Assembly (NCBI GenBank): GCA_002748425.1
Contig: PDSJ01000012.1
Span: 124,001 to 188,000, forward strand
Direction: 5' to 3'
Source of the DNA: a candidate division KSB3 bacterium
Lineage (GTDB): Bacteria; Moduliflexota; Moduliflexia; Moduliflexales; Moduliflexaceae
Length of the DNA stretch: 64,000 nt
The notes under the pieces: generated by a model
Seen by the model: only the letters and a program-made list of their open reading frames with translations
Database searches by the model: none
What the model was told of the DNA's origin: nothing
In this document: piece by piece, positions 53,310-62,203 of the stretch
Numbering within the stretch: the stretch's first letter is position 1
Layout: each line of letters begins with the position of its first letter
Program-made: the position numbers and the translations under genes

Positions 53310-53371
53310 TCTTGGCACTCCTGCGGACCGCTGTTATCAGACAAGTCGATTTTCACGGTCTGGAGTGGCTG

Positions 53372-53842
53372 TTACGACGCGGTGTTGATTGAAATTTTCT
53401 TTGGCTGCACTTCTTCGCTTTTCGGCAGCGTAATCGCCAGCACACCATCTTTGAACGTTGCGCTGATCTGCTCGGCTTTGACACCAGCCGGCAGGCTGAA
53501 CGAGCGGGTAAAACTTCCGTAGCTGCGTTCCAGACAATGGAAGCATTCCTTGTCGTCATGTTTTTCCTGCTTTTTCTCACCTTTCAGAGTCAGGACATTG
53601 TCTTGCAGATTCACTTCAATGTCCTCATGGGTCATGCCGGGCAGCTCTGCTTTTACAAGCACTTCCCCGTCGCTTTCTGAGACATCGATTGAAGGAATCC
53701 ATTGTCCCTGCGCGATATGCGTCTGGTGCTCTCCGAAAAAGTCATCGAAAAAGCGGTTCATTTCCTCCTGCATCTGGGATAAATCCCTGAAAATATTCCC
53801 TCTGCGGCGGATGCCCTGAAAAGGTTCCCATCGAGCTAACAT
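53372..53842 (-). CDS. Small heat-shock protein Hsp20
   Basis: A 156-residue alpha-crystallin-domain chaperone that holds unfolding proteins without ATP. The N-terminal arm (WEPFQGIRRRGNIFRDL) is followed by the alpha-crystallin domain (residues about 48-140), with VKAELPGMTHEDIEVNL and the consensus GVLAITLPKSEE. The C-terminal extension QPKKISI holds the I-x-I motif. Three or so Cys/His near residue 100 (DDKECFHCLE) are unusual and could sense metal or redox state (inference). ATG 53842 follows GGAGG. It is second in a two-gene Hsp20 unit. Confidence 0.93.
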   Translation of the reverse strand: MLARWEPFQGIRRRGNIFRDLSQMQEEMNRFFDDFFGEHQTHIAQGQWIPSIDVSESDGEVLVKAELPGMTHEDIEVNLQDNVLTLKGEKKQEKHDDKECFHCLERSYGSFTRSFSLPAGVKAEQISATFKDGVLAITLPKSEEVQPKKISINTAS

Positions 53843-53937
53843 AATTAGACCTCCTGTCAAATTCAGCATCCCGGCGAGTCCTTAACAACGCTGCGCGCCA
53901 GGACGCATGATCATGTGCCGGTATACGTTTGCGGAAA

Positions 53938-54297
53938 TCATCCGATCGAAATGTCGATCTTTTTGGGTTTGGCTTCCTCGGCTTTCGGGAAGACCAGACT
54001 CAAGACTCCATCGGTATATTTTGCTTCAACTTTATTGACATCAAGCGTTCTCGGAATTTCGAAATACCGTTCAAAAGGACCATACACGTTTTCGACCCGG
54101 TAGTATTTGCGTTCTTCATCACTGCCGTTGAAATGCCGTTCGCCCTTCAGACTCAACATCCCTTTCTCGCACTGAATGTCAATGCTGTCGACGTGTACAC
54201 CGGGAATATCGAGCTGGACGATCACCTGCTCTTCGGTTTCATAAATATCTGCTCGTGGTGTCCATGAACGTCCGTAGCGTTTTCTTTCTAATGCCAT
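53938..54297 (-). CDS. Small heat-shock protein Hsp20, short form
   Basis: A 119-residue Hsp20 with almost no N-terminal arm. The alpha-crystallin domain starts at WTPRADIYETEEQVIVQLD, with IPGVHVDSIDIQ and DGVLSLVFPKAEE, and the tail KPKKIDISIG carries I-x-I. The short arm suggests smaller oligomers than its partner 95 bp downstream; the two may co-assemble (inference). GGAGGG precedes the ATG, and a strong heat-shock-like promoter lies about 65 bp upstream. Confidence 0.93.
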   Translation of the reverse strand: MALERKRYGRSWTPRADIYETEEQVIVQLDIPGVHVDSIDIQCEKGMLSLKGERHFNGSDEERKYYRVENVYGPFERYFEIPRTLDVNKVEAKYTDGVLSLVFPKAEEAKPKKIDISIG

Positions 54298-54605
54298 CTT
54301 ATGTACCCTCCGTGTATAGATGATGCGGTGTTAGTGTTATGCTATCTCATGCTTATACGCTAAATATAATATATGAGTCTTATTTTGTCAAGTCTTATGA
54401 TTAAAAAAATTTAATTTATATCATTTTCTAATAATGCTGATGCAGAAAATAGGGCTGCGAAGCCAGTACAGCGCTCTGGCGGGCCATGATGGGATCGTCG
54501 TCATAATGGGGCTGTGTTCGTTTCTCGAGCCAGGGGAAAAGCGAGCTGTGGCGCCGGAATTCATCATTCGCATAAATTCCGGCAAAGGAGCGAGGGCTCT
54601 GGCCC
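54298..54605. other. Intergenic region between Hsp20 and tyrA
   Basis: It contains the Hsp20 promoter (54363-54391), a 9-bp palindrome GCCGGAATT/AATTCCGGC (54553-54561 with 54575-54583), and a possible 61-codon ORF overlapping the tyrA end. Confidence 0.6.
54363..54391 (-). promoter_or_regulatory. Predicted promoter of the Hsp20 pair
   Basis: On the minus strand, CTTGACA (TTGACA at 54391-54386), a 17-nt spacer and TATATT (54368-54363). CTTGAC also fits the -35 element of heat-shock sigma-32 promoters in several phyla, so both factors could read it. Confidence 0.65.
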
Positions 54606-54613
54606 TCAGGCAT
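54428..54613 (-). CDS. Possible small ORF overlapping the tyrA stop
   Basis: A 61-codon frame starting at ATG 54613, inside the last codons of tyrA (8-bp overlap) and ending at 54428. Its peptide (for example FAGIYANDEFRRHSSLF) resembles nothing I know. The region also holds hairpins, which argues for a 3' untranslated stretch. Low confidence. Confidence 0.25.
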   Translation of the reverse strand: MPEGQSPRSFAGIYANDEFRRHSSLFPWLEKRTQPHYDDDPIMARQSAVLASQPYFLHQHY

Positions 54614-55385
54614 TGATATTGCGGCGCAGGGTGTCGAAGAAGCGGCAGGCTTCTTCGTAGTCGCGGTCGCGGATGACATGTTTCAGGAATTCCAGACGTG
54701 AGGTGACGTTGTCCAGTTGTTCAAGCGAAAATCCGTTGAACAGGATTTCCGCCAGCAGAGTATCGTCCTCTGAGAGCAGGCCCCGCGCAATCGTTAAATG
54801 CCGCTTGAAAGTGGTTCCTGGCACAGCCGTATTCTTCATGCAGGCTGCGAAGACCAAACTCGACGCAAAAGGCAGACTGAGCGAATAGGCGGTCATCTGA
54901 TCGTGAGCCGTGAAAGAAAATTCCGTCAGATGCAGCCCGCGTTTTTTGAAAAAGTCCCGAAAGTATTCTTTGGTATTGGGATCAGACTCGATGATTACGA
55001 TCGCGTTTTCCTCGTGCAGATCGTCGACATTCGCAAAGGTCGGCCCGAACATTGGATGTAGTGAGGCATATCTGAACCTGCCTTGTTGATAAAATTTCTG
55101 CAAATTACCCTTGACCGAAGCGACATCTACCAGAACGCAATGATCCGGCAGATATGGTGCAGAACTCTCAAAGGCTTCGATCGTATGCTGGATGCTGACG
55201 GCATTCAACAGTAAATCAGGGGCAAAATCGCGCAAGTCAGCAAAGGCGTGTAATACCTGCATGCCCCTGCACTGCCTGGTTTTCTCTGGATCAAGATCGA
55301 AAACAGCGACTGTATTGCCGTCTTTCTGTAGTTCTTCCGCAAACCATTTTCCCATGTGACCAGCTCCGATGACAGCAGTCTTCAT
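54606..55385 (-). CDS. tyrA: Prephenate dehydrogenase
   Basis: A 259-residue enzyme of the tyrosine branch converting prephenate to 4-hydroxyphenylpyruvate with NAD(P). The Rossmann loop is VIGAGHMGKWFAEEL. VDVASVKG and SLHPMFGPTFAN are family signatures, the latter holding the catalytic His region. It is shorter than bifunctional TyrA proteins and has no chorismate mutase or ACT domain. The start ATG overlaps the pheA stop (ATGA), so the two are translationally coupled. It is the last clear gene of the aromatic cluster. Confidence 0.92.
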   Translation of the reverse strand: MKTAVIGAGHMGKWFAEELQKDGNTVAVFDLDPEKTRQCRGMQVLHAFADLRDFAPDLLLNAVSIQHTIEAFESSAPYLPDHCVLVDVASVKGNLQKFYQQGRFRYASLHPMFGPTFANVDDLHEENAIVIIESDPNTKEYFRDFFKKRGLHLTEFSFTAHDQMTAYSLSLPFASSLVFAACMKNTAVPGTTFKRHLTIARGLLSEDDTLLAEILFNGFSLEQLDNVTSRLEFLKHVIRDRDYEEACRFFDTLRRNINA

Positions 55386-56455
55386 TGAGGGGCAACCTCC
55401 GTATAGCAACCGAGAAATTTATACATGCTGGTGTTTTCCTGCACCAGTTCCAGCGCGTGTTCCACAATTGGATCCTGAATATTGCCTTCAATATCCACGA
55501 AAAAGTAATAATTACCCGGATCGCGGCGGTTCGGCAGGGATTCGATTCGAGTCATGCTCAGGCTGTTTTCAGCAAAGACGCGCAAGCTGTCAAAGAGCGC
55601 GCCAGCCTTATGGGCGACTGAAAAAATCATCGAACATTTTGTGCCGCCTTCCGGTTTCGCTTCCCTGGCAATCACCACAAAGCGGGTTCTGTTTTCGCGG
55701 TGGTCCTCGATGTCTTCTTTAATAATTTCCAGGTTATACAGCTCAGCGCAGAGAATGCTTGAAATTGCAGCAGAAGCTTTGGGACGTTCGATACTTAACA
55801 TGCGCGAGGCTCCGGCAGTATCGTAGAACGGATGTGCTTCGAGATTGTTCCGGTGTAAAAAATTTCGGCACTGCGTGAGGGCTTGAGGATGTGAATAGAC
55901 GGTGCGAATTTCACGATGATCAGTCCCGGGCAGGGTCAGCAGGCAATGGTGAATCGGGAGGTTCACAGCGCCGATAATCTGCAGATCACTGTCGATGAGG
56001 AGTTCATTCACGAGTGTAATTGCGCCGCCAAGAGTATTTTCCAGCGGAACGATGCCGAGATCGAGATGGCCCTGACTGACACCTTCCAACACATCGGCAA
56101 ATTCCATACACGGAATATACACCAGGTTCGGATCATAGATCCGCGCTGCCACTTCGCTGTTTGCGCCGTGTTCCCCCTGAAAGCCGACAAGAAGGTGGCC
56201 TGCAGCCTGAAGTGCTTTGCTTTCCGTCATTATCCTGCTGAACAGGTCCTGGACCAGCTCAGGGCTGAGCAGTCCCAGGGCAAGCGCATGGGCGCTGGTG
56301 CGCTCGAGGATTTCCTGTTCCCGATCCGGATCGAGAATCGTGTCCTCAGCTTTACATTTTCTGATTTTCAAGGCGGTTTCCATACGGGCCTTCAACATTT
56401 TCAACAGTTCGAAATCCAGCTGATCGATCTCTTTTCTCAGTTCGTGAATGTCCAT
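55382..56455 (-). CDS. pheA: Chorismate mutase/prephenate dehydratase (P-protein)
   Basis: A protein of about 357 residues. The AroQ-type chorismate mutase (residues 1-85, ELRKEIDQLDFELLKMLKARME) is followed by prephenate dehydratase (about 90-270), with GANSEVAAR, VPLENTLGG and the catalytic TRFVVIAR. The ACT domain (about 275-350) has GALF where GALV is usual and ESLP where ESRP is usual, the phenylalanine-binding positions, so feedback inhibition may differ. The ATG at 56455 starts at the first mutase helix; an in-frame ATG at 56500 adds 15 residues. Neither has a clear ribosome site. It is coupled to tyrA. Confidence 0.94.
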   Translation of the reverse strand: MDIHELRKEIDQLDFELLKMLKARMETALKIRKCKAEDTILDPDREQEILERTSAHALALGLLSPELVQDLFSRIMTESKALQAAGHLLVGFQGEHGANSEVAARIYDPNLVYIPCMEFADVLEGVSQGHLDLGIVPLENTLGGAITLVNELLIDSDLQIIGAVNLPIHHCLLTLPGTDHREIRTVYSHPQALTQCRNFLHRNNLEAHPFYDTAGASRMLSIERPKASAAISSILCAELYNLEIIKEDIEDHRENRTRFVVIAREAKPEGGTKCSMIFSVAHKAGALFDSLRVFAENSLSMTRIESLPNRRDPGNYYFFVDIEGNIQDPIVEHALELVQENTSMYKFLGCYTEVAPQ

Positions 56456-56559
56456 ATTTTCGGTGTGAAAGTGACAACCTGAAACGTGAAATGACTTCAT
56501 GCTTCACGATTGAGACCTTACGATCCACAGTAGCACGATCTTTTCATAGGTTTACGGGA

Positions 56560-57558
56560 TTAGACCTGGCGATATACGCGCGGAACGCGCTGCTCTAACA
56601 ACATGAAATCCGCGAGAACAATTGCTGTCGCAGCTTCGATGACAACCGGAAGCCGCAGCGCAAAACAGGTATCGTGGCGGCCTTTGACCACCAGGGTGGT
56701 CGGCGTGCCGTCAGGCAAGTGAATTGTATTTTGTGCCCGGCCGATACTTGATGTTGGTTTGACGGCCACACGGAAAAAGAGCTCGTTTCCGTTAGTGATG
56801 CCGCCGTTCAAGCCCCCGGAATGATTGCTTGCAGTTGTGCCGTGTTTATCCAGAATCGGGTCGTTACATTGCGACCCTTTCATCCGGGCTGCTGCAAACC
56901 CGGCTCCGAACTCAAGCCCGCGAATACCGGGCACGGCAAAAATGATATGAGCCAGCATGGCACTGGTTTTATCGAAAAATGGTTCTCCCAGTCCAGGCGG
57001 AAGACCGTTCACACGACATTCGATAATTCCGCCGATTGAATCATGGTCCTTCAGGGCATCTTCGATCGGCTCCTCAATACGGGCGCTGCCGCCGGCTTCC
57101 ACGACTTCGGCCTGGATGCTGATGCCTTTCAGGATTTTTTTTGCAACCACACCGGCAGCGACCAGTCCCAGCGTAATACGACCGGAGAAATGACCGCTGC
57201 CCCGATAATCGTGTAAACCGCCGAACTTGTGAAAGCTTGTGAAGTCAGCATGTCCTGGACGCGGGCACTGGCGGATGTTTTCGTAGGCCGAAGAATCAGT
57301 ATCCGTATTCTCGAACTGAACGATCAGGGGCGCTCCGCTGCTGCGATCGTGAAAGACGCCACTTTTCAAAAGACCGAGATCGTCTTCCCGCCGGAGCGTG
57401 GTGCCTTTGGCCCCGGGTCTGCGGCGTTCCAGATCCGTCCGAAAATCTTCTGGCGTGAGCGGAATTCCTGCTGGTACGCCGTCGATAACGACCCCTATAC
57501 TCTTACCGTGGGATTCGCCAAACAGACTGACACGAAAGATTCGTCCAAAAGAATTCAT
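56560..57558 (-). CDS. aroC: Chorismate synthase
   Basis: A 332-residue FMN-dependent enzyme making chorismate from EPSP, somewhat shorter than the usual 350-390. The start FGRIFRVSLFGESHGKSIG carries the conserved His, and GVPAGIPL and RRRPGAKG follow. RPGHADFTSFHKFGG, YRGSGHFSGRITLG and NHSGGLNGGITNG are the variant motifs seen in a subset of bacterial AroC. The last motif RVALKPT-like reads RVAVKPTSSIG. It lies 22 bp after aroA. Confidence 0.95.
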   Translation of the reverse strand: MNSFGRIFRVSLFGESHGKSIGVVIDGVPAGIPLTPEDFRTDLERRRPGAKGTTLRREDDLGLLKSGVFHDRSSGAPLIVQFENTDTDSSAYENIRQCPRPGHADFTSFHKFGGLHDYRGSGHFSGRITLGLVAAGVVAKKILKGISIQAEVVEAGGSARIEEPIEDALKDHDSIGGIIECRVNGLPPGLGEPFFDKTSAMLAHIIFAVPGIRGLEFGAGFAAARMKGSQCNDPILDKHGTTASNHSGGLNGGITNGNELFFRVAVKPTSSIGRAQNTIHLPDGTPTTLVVKGRHDTCFALRLPVVIEAATAIVLADFMLLEQRVPRVYRQV

Positions 57559-57580
57559 TTCTCAATACGATTCCACATGC

Positions 57581-58828
57581 TTATATCATGACGCGTTCCA
57601 AATCATCAAAAAATTCAGGATACGATTTGGCGACGCATTCAGCAGCTTCAATTGTGACACCACTGCGCGAGCCAAGTGCAGCGACTGCGCAGGCCATTGC
57701 AATTCTATGGTCATTATAGGAATCGATCGTTCCGCCGTCAAGGAAAGTTCTGCCAAGAATTTCGAGACGGTCGGGATAGCGTTCGAGTGCGGCCCCCATC
57801 TTTCGAAATTCCGTCAGGAGAGCCTGCCCGCGATCACTTTCTTTGACGGCCAGACGCTCTGCGCCGTAGATCACGCTTTTCCCGACGCAGGAGACCGCAA
57901 GGGCGACAAGCGCCGGAAATAAATCCGGGCACTCTGTTGCGTCAAATGTAAATCCTGACAGAGGCGCCTGAGCAACTTCAACATAGTGCTCGCCGACATC
58001 CACAGAAGCCCCGGCGCGTCGTAATGCCTCCAGAATTGCCGTATCAGCCTGCAATGAATCGTGTCTCAGATTGGTGACCCGAATTCTGCCGGCCAGCGCT
58101 CCGGCTGTCAGCAGACAGGATGCGCCCGACCAGTCGCCTTCAATCTGATAATCGACCGCCGTATATTGCTGAGCGCCCTGGATGAAAAAGCGCTGAAAAC
58201 GGTCGTGCTCTATGCGAATACCAAAAGTCCTGAGCAGATGCAAGGTCATTTCGACGTAGGGGTGACTGACCAAGGCAGGCACGATGATCTCTGATCGGCC
58301 TTTGCACAGCGGCAGGGCCATCAGCAAACCGCTTAAAAATTGTGAGCTGCCCGAGGCATCAACAACCGTCCTTCCAGCCTGCAAAGGGCCCTGAATTGTA
58401 AGAGGCTGAACACCGCTGCAGCTGTGGCAGCACACTCCCAGATCCCGTAAGGGCTGCTCGATCATTGTCAATGGACGGGACCTGAGAGAACCATGTCCTG
58501 TGAGGGTTGTGGGCTCACTGCCAAGGGCGGCGATCGAAGCAAACATCCTGATGCACAGAGCGGATTCCCCACAATTCAGGACGGATTGGATCGCTTTGCG
58601 CCCGGGGAAGAGCTGAAGCTGTTCAGGGCTGCGCAGCAGCTGAACGCCCAGGGCTTCAACGACACGACAGGCGGCCAGAGCGTCTTCACAGTACGAAGGA
58701 TGAAGAATCGTATAGGCGTTGTCTGTCAGAGCAGCCACTGCCACTGCCCGCACCATATCGCTTTTTGACGCGGGCGCGTTGAGCTGGCCGCTGATGCCGG
58801 CGGGTCGAATTGTGCGTGTATGTCTCAT
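57581..58828 (-). CDS. aroA: EPSP synthase (3-phosphoshikimate 1-carboxyvinyltransferase)
   Basis: A 415-residue enzyme joining phosphoenolpyruvate and shikimate-3-phosphate. APASKSDMVRAVAVAAL is the N-terminal substrate loop; DASGSSQFLSGLLMA, GDWSGASCLL, LAVKESDRGQALL and DHRIAMACAVAAL are all present. The first motif has Asp-Met after Lys-Ser where Val/Asn-Arg is more usual. The usual PEP-site Gly-Asn-Ala-Gly-Thr reads LNCGESALCIR, a variant. The start ATG 58828 fits the family's N-terminus; the longer frame upstream overlaps aroK. Confidence 0.93.
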   Translation of the reverse strand: MRHTRTIRPAGISGQLNAPASKSDMVRAVAVAALTDNAYTILHPSYCEDALAACRVVEALGVQLLRSPEQLQLFPGRKAIQSVLNCGESALCIRMFASIAALGSEPTTLTGHGSLRSRPLTMIEQPLRDLGVCCHSCSGVQPLTIQGPLQAGRTVVDASGSSQFLSGLLMALPLCKGRSEIIVPALVSHPYVEMTLHLLRTFGIRIEHDRFQRFFIQGAQQYTAVDYQIEGDWSGASCLLTAGALAGRIRVTNLRHDSLQADTAILEALRRAGASVDVGEHYVEVAQAPLSGFTFDATECPDLFPALVALAVSCVGKSVIYGAERLAVKESDRGQALLTEFRKMGAALERYPDRLEILGRTFLDGGTIDSYNDHRIAMACAVAALGSRSGVTIEAAECVAKSYPEFFDDLERVMI

Positions 58829-58895
58829 GGCTGTGTCGTGAGCAGTTATGCGCTTCGCACGCGCAGCAGAACGCCAGGCGCGTGAGCAGCGCGCC

Positions 58896-59435
58896 TTAGA
58901 GTGTTTTTCTTTCATGCTGCTGCGCGAGCGTGGCGATTTCGGCAGCGATTGCTTCCGGGCTTTTCTCGTCGGTGGAAATGCGATAGTGCGCAGCCCTGCG
59001 GTAGAAAGGCTCGCGTTCGGCACAGATTGCTGTCATGTCATCGCGTCGGGACGCCTTTCCCGTCAAAGACGGCCGGTTTGGGTCTTCCCCGATGCGTTGC
59101 AGGCTGTTGCCGATCGACACGTCGAGCCAGAACACGATGCCGGTTTCCCTCAACAGCCGGACATTTTCGGGATTGAGCACAACGCCTCCGCCGGTTGCAT
59201 TGATCGTACCTCTCAGACCCGCGATCTTCCAGGCGACCTGCGTTTCAAGCGCCCGAAAACGATCCCAGCCGTCCTGGGCGATAATCTCCGGGATTGTCTT
59301 GCCTGCTTCATAGACAATCAGTGCGTCCATCGGGATGAATTCGCGATGAAGCCGGCTGGCGAGAATGATGCCGATCGTGGTTTTTCCGGAACCACGCATT
59401 CCGATTAAAACAATATTTTTTTTCTGTATGTTCAT
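58896..59435 (-). CDS. aroK: Shikimate kinase
   Basis: A 179-residue P-loop kinase phosphorylating shikimate at the 3-OH. LIGMRGSGKTTIG is the Walker A. FIPMDALIV holds the shikimate-binding Asp, WDRFRALE the conserved Arg, NATGGGVV the Gly-rich substrate loop and RPSLTG the ATP lid. Length is normal. It starts 96 bp after aroE and precedes aroA by 67 bp on the same strand. Confidence 0.95.
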   Translation of the reverse strand: MNIQKKNIVLIGMRGSGKTTIGIILASRLHREFIPMDALIVYEAGKTIPEIIAQDGWDRFRALETQVAWKIAGLRGTINATGGGVVLNPENVRLLRETGIVFWLDVSIGNSLQRIGEDPNRPSLTGKASRRDDMTAICAEREPFYRRAAHYRISTDEKSPEAIAAEIATLAQQHERKTL

Positions 59436-59531
59436 AGCGTTTTTGACGTGATACGGTCGCAGATGTTTGTCACATCACGCAGTTTCGCTACGCCGGAACT
59501 CGGGACGACCTTGTCGGATTGCAGAGTCGTT

Positions 59532-60356
59532 TCAGCCTCTTAAGCGTTCTTGAAGAATCGTGCGCATCAGATCGACCGGCGGCGTTTGTCCGGTCCAGAG
59601 TTCAAACTGCGCAAGCGCTTGCAGCAGGAGCATTTCACTGCCTGGCACAACCCGGCATCCCTTTGCGGCTGCTTCCCGTAACAATCGGGTTTCCAGCGGA
59701 TTGTAGACCACGTCGTAGACGACCTGTCCGGCGCGTAAGTAAGCAGCGTCTGCAATGGTCATTTTCTCGTACGGCGGCATTCCCAGCAGGGTAGCATTCA
59801 CAACAATGTCTGCCTCAGTGATCGTGCTTTTTCGTGACAATGGGCCCCAGTCGCAGCCGAGTTCAGCGGCCAGAGCTGCTGCCGCACTGCTCCGTTCGCT
59901 ACGATTGAGGATCGTCAGCGTCCCGCCTTTTTCCGTGATGCCGAAGCCCAGCGCCCGTGCTGCTCCGCCGGTGCCTGCAATGACCACTTTTTTGTTCCGG
60001 ATCGGCGTCACAGCCTCCAGGGAGCGCGTGAATCCCAGCCAATCCGTATTATATCCTTGCAGCAGCCCATCAGTATTGACGACGGTGTTCACTGCGCCGA
60101 TTTTTTGAGCAATCGGGTCGATGTCGTCAAGATAGCGGATGACTTCAACCTTGTGCGGCATCGTCACACTGAACCCTCGAACGTTCAAAGCCCGCATGCC
60201 GCGCATGGCACCTTCGAGATCATCGACATGAAAGGCCAGATAGACATAATTTAAGGCTAATGCCTCAAAAGCGGCGTTGTGTATGGCCGGAGATATCGAA
60301 TGGTTTACTGGTTTTCCAAGGATCCCGCAGAGTCTGGTGTTGACATTTGTCTGCAT
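59532..60356 (-). CDS. aroE: Shikimate dehydrogenase
   Basis: A 274-residue NADP-dependent enzyme reducing 3-dehydroshikimate. HSISPAIHNAAFEAL binds substrate, and SVTMPHKVEVIRYLD holds the catalytic Lys. GAVNTVVN, GYNTDWLGF (with the catalytic Asp) and the cofactor loop VIAGTGGAARALGFG are complete. YDVVYNPLETRLLREA is the usual C-terminal region. It lies between the sensor kinase and aroK on the minus strand. Confidence 0.96.
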   Translation of the reverse strand: MQTNVNTRLCGILGKPVNHSISPAIHNAAFEALALNYVYLAFHVDDLEGAMRGMRALNVRGFSVTMPHKVEVIRYLDDIDPIAQKIGAVNTVVNTDGLLQGYNTDWLGFTRSLEAVTPIRNKKVVIAGTGGAARALGFGITEKGGTLTILNRSERSSAAAALAAELGCDWGPLSRKSTITEADIVVNATLLGMPPYEKMTIADAAYLRAGQVVYDVVYNPLETRLLREAAAKGCRVVPGSEMLLLQALAQFELWTGQTPPVDLMRTILQERLRG

Positions 60357-60553
60357 AAGTGTATACCGTGTGGACTGCTGCCTGACACGCCGCCATGCCT
60401 ATCCGCCTGCGATGACAACACAGGAGATGTCATGCAATGAGACGAATATCTGTCAGGCAGAAGGACCGTAGCGACGGTGTGCGCAGGACGTTGAGCTGAA
60501 CTTCCCTGCAGCAAGCGCCGCAGAGTCTTTGGGTTAGTGTTCTGCGACCGGAC

Positions 60554-62203
60554 TCAGGTGTCAATGTCTGTATCTTTTATCTCGGTGAGTAGAAGCCTGA
60601 ACCAGAACAGGCTGCCTTGTCCTTGTGTGCTGCTGACCTGTAACGTGCTTCCCATCAGGTGGAGTAAGCGCTGACAGAGCGTCAAACCCAGACCCGGGCC
60701 TTCCGTGTAAAGACGAGATCCAGCGTATTGTGAGAACGGCGTAAAAATTTTCTCTCGCTGTTCCGGCGGAATCCCGACTCCGGTATCCTCGACCTCGAAG
60801 CAGATCGCAAGCTGCCGGGACGCCGCTGATGCGGAATCAGGCTCGTGGTCGGCAGCGCGTCGCACCCGAAAGCTCACCATCCCCTCTTCGGTGAATTTCA
60901 CAGCGTTCCCAAGGAGATTAAACAAGACCTGCCGCAGTCGCATTGCATCACCATGAAATGCGTAGAGCAAGCCTGGGGATTTTTCGTACTCAAAATGCAG
61001 CCCCTTTTTACGGGTTTCAAGCTGAACCATATGAATCAACGGCTTCAGAATGTCGGATAAATAAAAGGCGGTTTCTTGGAGCTTCAGCTTTTCAGCTTCG
61101 AGCTTTGAAAGATCCAGGATATCATTGAGCAGGATCAGAAGGTGCTCTCCACTAGTTCGGATGATGTCAATTTGTGCTCTCTGCTCTTCATTCAGCTGAG
61201 GATCGCACTGCAGAATCTGGGCGTAACCGAGTATGCCGTTCAGAGGCGTGCGTAGCTCATGACTCATATTGGCAACAAAGGCGCTTTTGGCGATGTTGGC
61301 GGCTTCGGCGAGATCTTTCGATTGAAGGGCATTTTCTTTGGCCTGCCTCAGATTTTCTTCAATACATTTGCGCTCGTAAATTTCCTGTTCCAGTTTTGCC
61401 GTGCGTTTTGCGACAAGTTCTTCAAGCTGGTTTTTATAGTTTTCTGAGGCAACTTCAGCCTCTTTACGCTTTGTAATATCCGTAAAAAAGACCAATATCG
61501 CCGGACGTTCTTCCCATTCAATCTGGATCGCCCGGAACTCGACCCATTTCGTGGAACCGTCTTTCAGCACGATTCTTGCGGGATAAGATGACGGAAGTTC
61601 TTCTCCCTGCAGACGCCGTGTATGAGAGTCTTTGACCATGTCGAGATCATCTGGATGAATAAAATTCAGGAACTTGGCAGAGCGTAATTCAGTCTGTGAA
61701 TAGCCTGATAAATTGGCGACTCTGGAGTTGGTAAATTTCAGCACGTCATCCTGGACCACGGCAATGGCATCGTCTGCAAGCTCTACCAGCTGACGGTATT
61801 TTTCTTCGTTTTTTCGCAGTCCTTCGTCTATTTCATGTTTATAGAGCGCCATTTCAATGTTGGCACGGAGCTCGTTTTTCTGAAATGGTTTCATGAGAAA
61901 CCCAAACGGTTCGGAGGTTTTGGCTTGCGCAAGAAGCTGCGGGGCTGTGGTCGCTGTCAGGTAAATCACGGGGGTGCGAAATTCAGAGCGGATTTCCGAG
62001 GCGGCTTCGATTCCTGTCTTCTCGCCTCTCAGCATGATATCCATTAAAATAAGGTCAAAGGGCTGACTTCGGACAAGACTAAGCGCTTCCTCAGCGGATT
62101 GTACTCTTCCATTCACCAGATAGCCCAGATCTTCCAGCTGGGTTTGTAAGTCCATCGCCGTGATGAACTCGTCCTCTACGATCAGCACTCTGGGTTTTTT
62201 CAT
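60554..62203 (-). CDS. Receiver-PAS-histidine kinase inside the aromatic gene cluster
   Basis: A 549-residue cytoplasmic kinase. The N-terminal receiver (residues 1-120) is intact: VLIVEDE, phospho-acceptor in LILMDIMLRG, YLTATT and MKPFQ. A PAS domain with PAC (about 135-260) precedes a coiled-coil linker. HisKA has AFVANMSHELRTPLNGILGYA, and the ATPase has LFNLLGNAVKFTEEG, VEDTGVGIPPEQ and GPGLGLTLCQ. The start ATG 62203 follows GGAG. No DNA-binding partner is adjacent, and the flanking genes aroD and aroE are biosynthetic, so the placement is odd. Confidence 0.92.
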   Translation of the reverse strand: MKKPRVLIVEDEFITAMDLQTQLEDLGYLVNGRVQSAEEALSLVRSQPFDLILMDIMLRGEKTGIEAASEIRSEFRTPVIYLTATTAPQLLAQAKTSEPFGFLMKPFQKNELRANIEMALYKHEIDEGLRKNEEKYRQLVELADDAIAVVQDDVLKFTNSRVANLSGYSQTELRSAKFLNFIHPDDLDMVKDSHTRRLQGEELPSSYPARIVLKDGSTKWVEFRAIQIEWEERPAILVFFTDITKRKEAEVASENYKNQLEELVAKRTAKLEQEIYERKCIEENLRQAKENALQSKDLAEAANIAKSAFVANMSHELRTPLNGILGYAQILQCDPQLNEEQRAQIDIIRTSGEHLLILLNDILDLSKLEAEKLKLQETAFYLSDILKPLIHMVQLETRKKGLHFEYEKSPGLLYAFHGDAMRLRQVLFNLLGNAVKFTEEGMVSFRVRRAADHEPDSASAASRQLAICFEVEDTGVGIPPEQREKIFTPFSQYAGSRLYTEGPGLGLTLCQRLLHLMGSTLQVSSTQGQGSLFWFRLLLTEIKDTDIDT

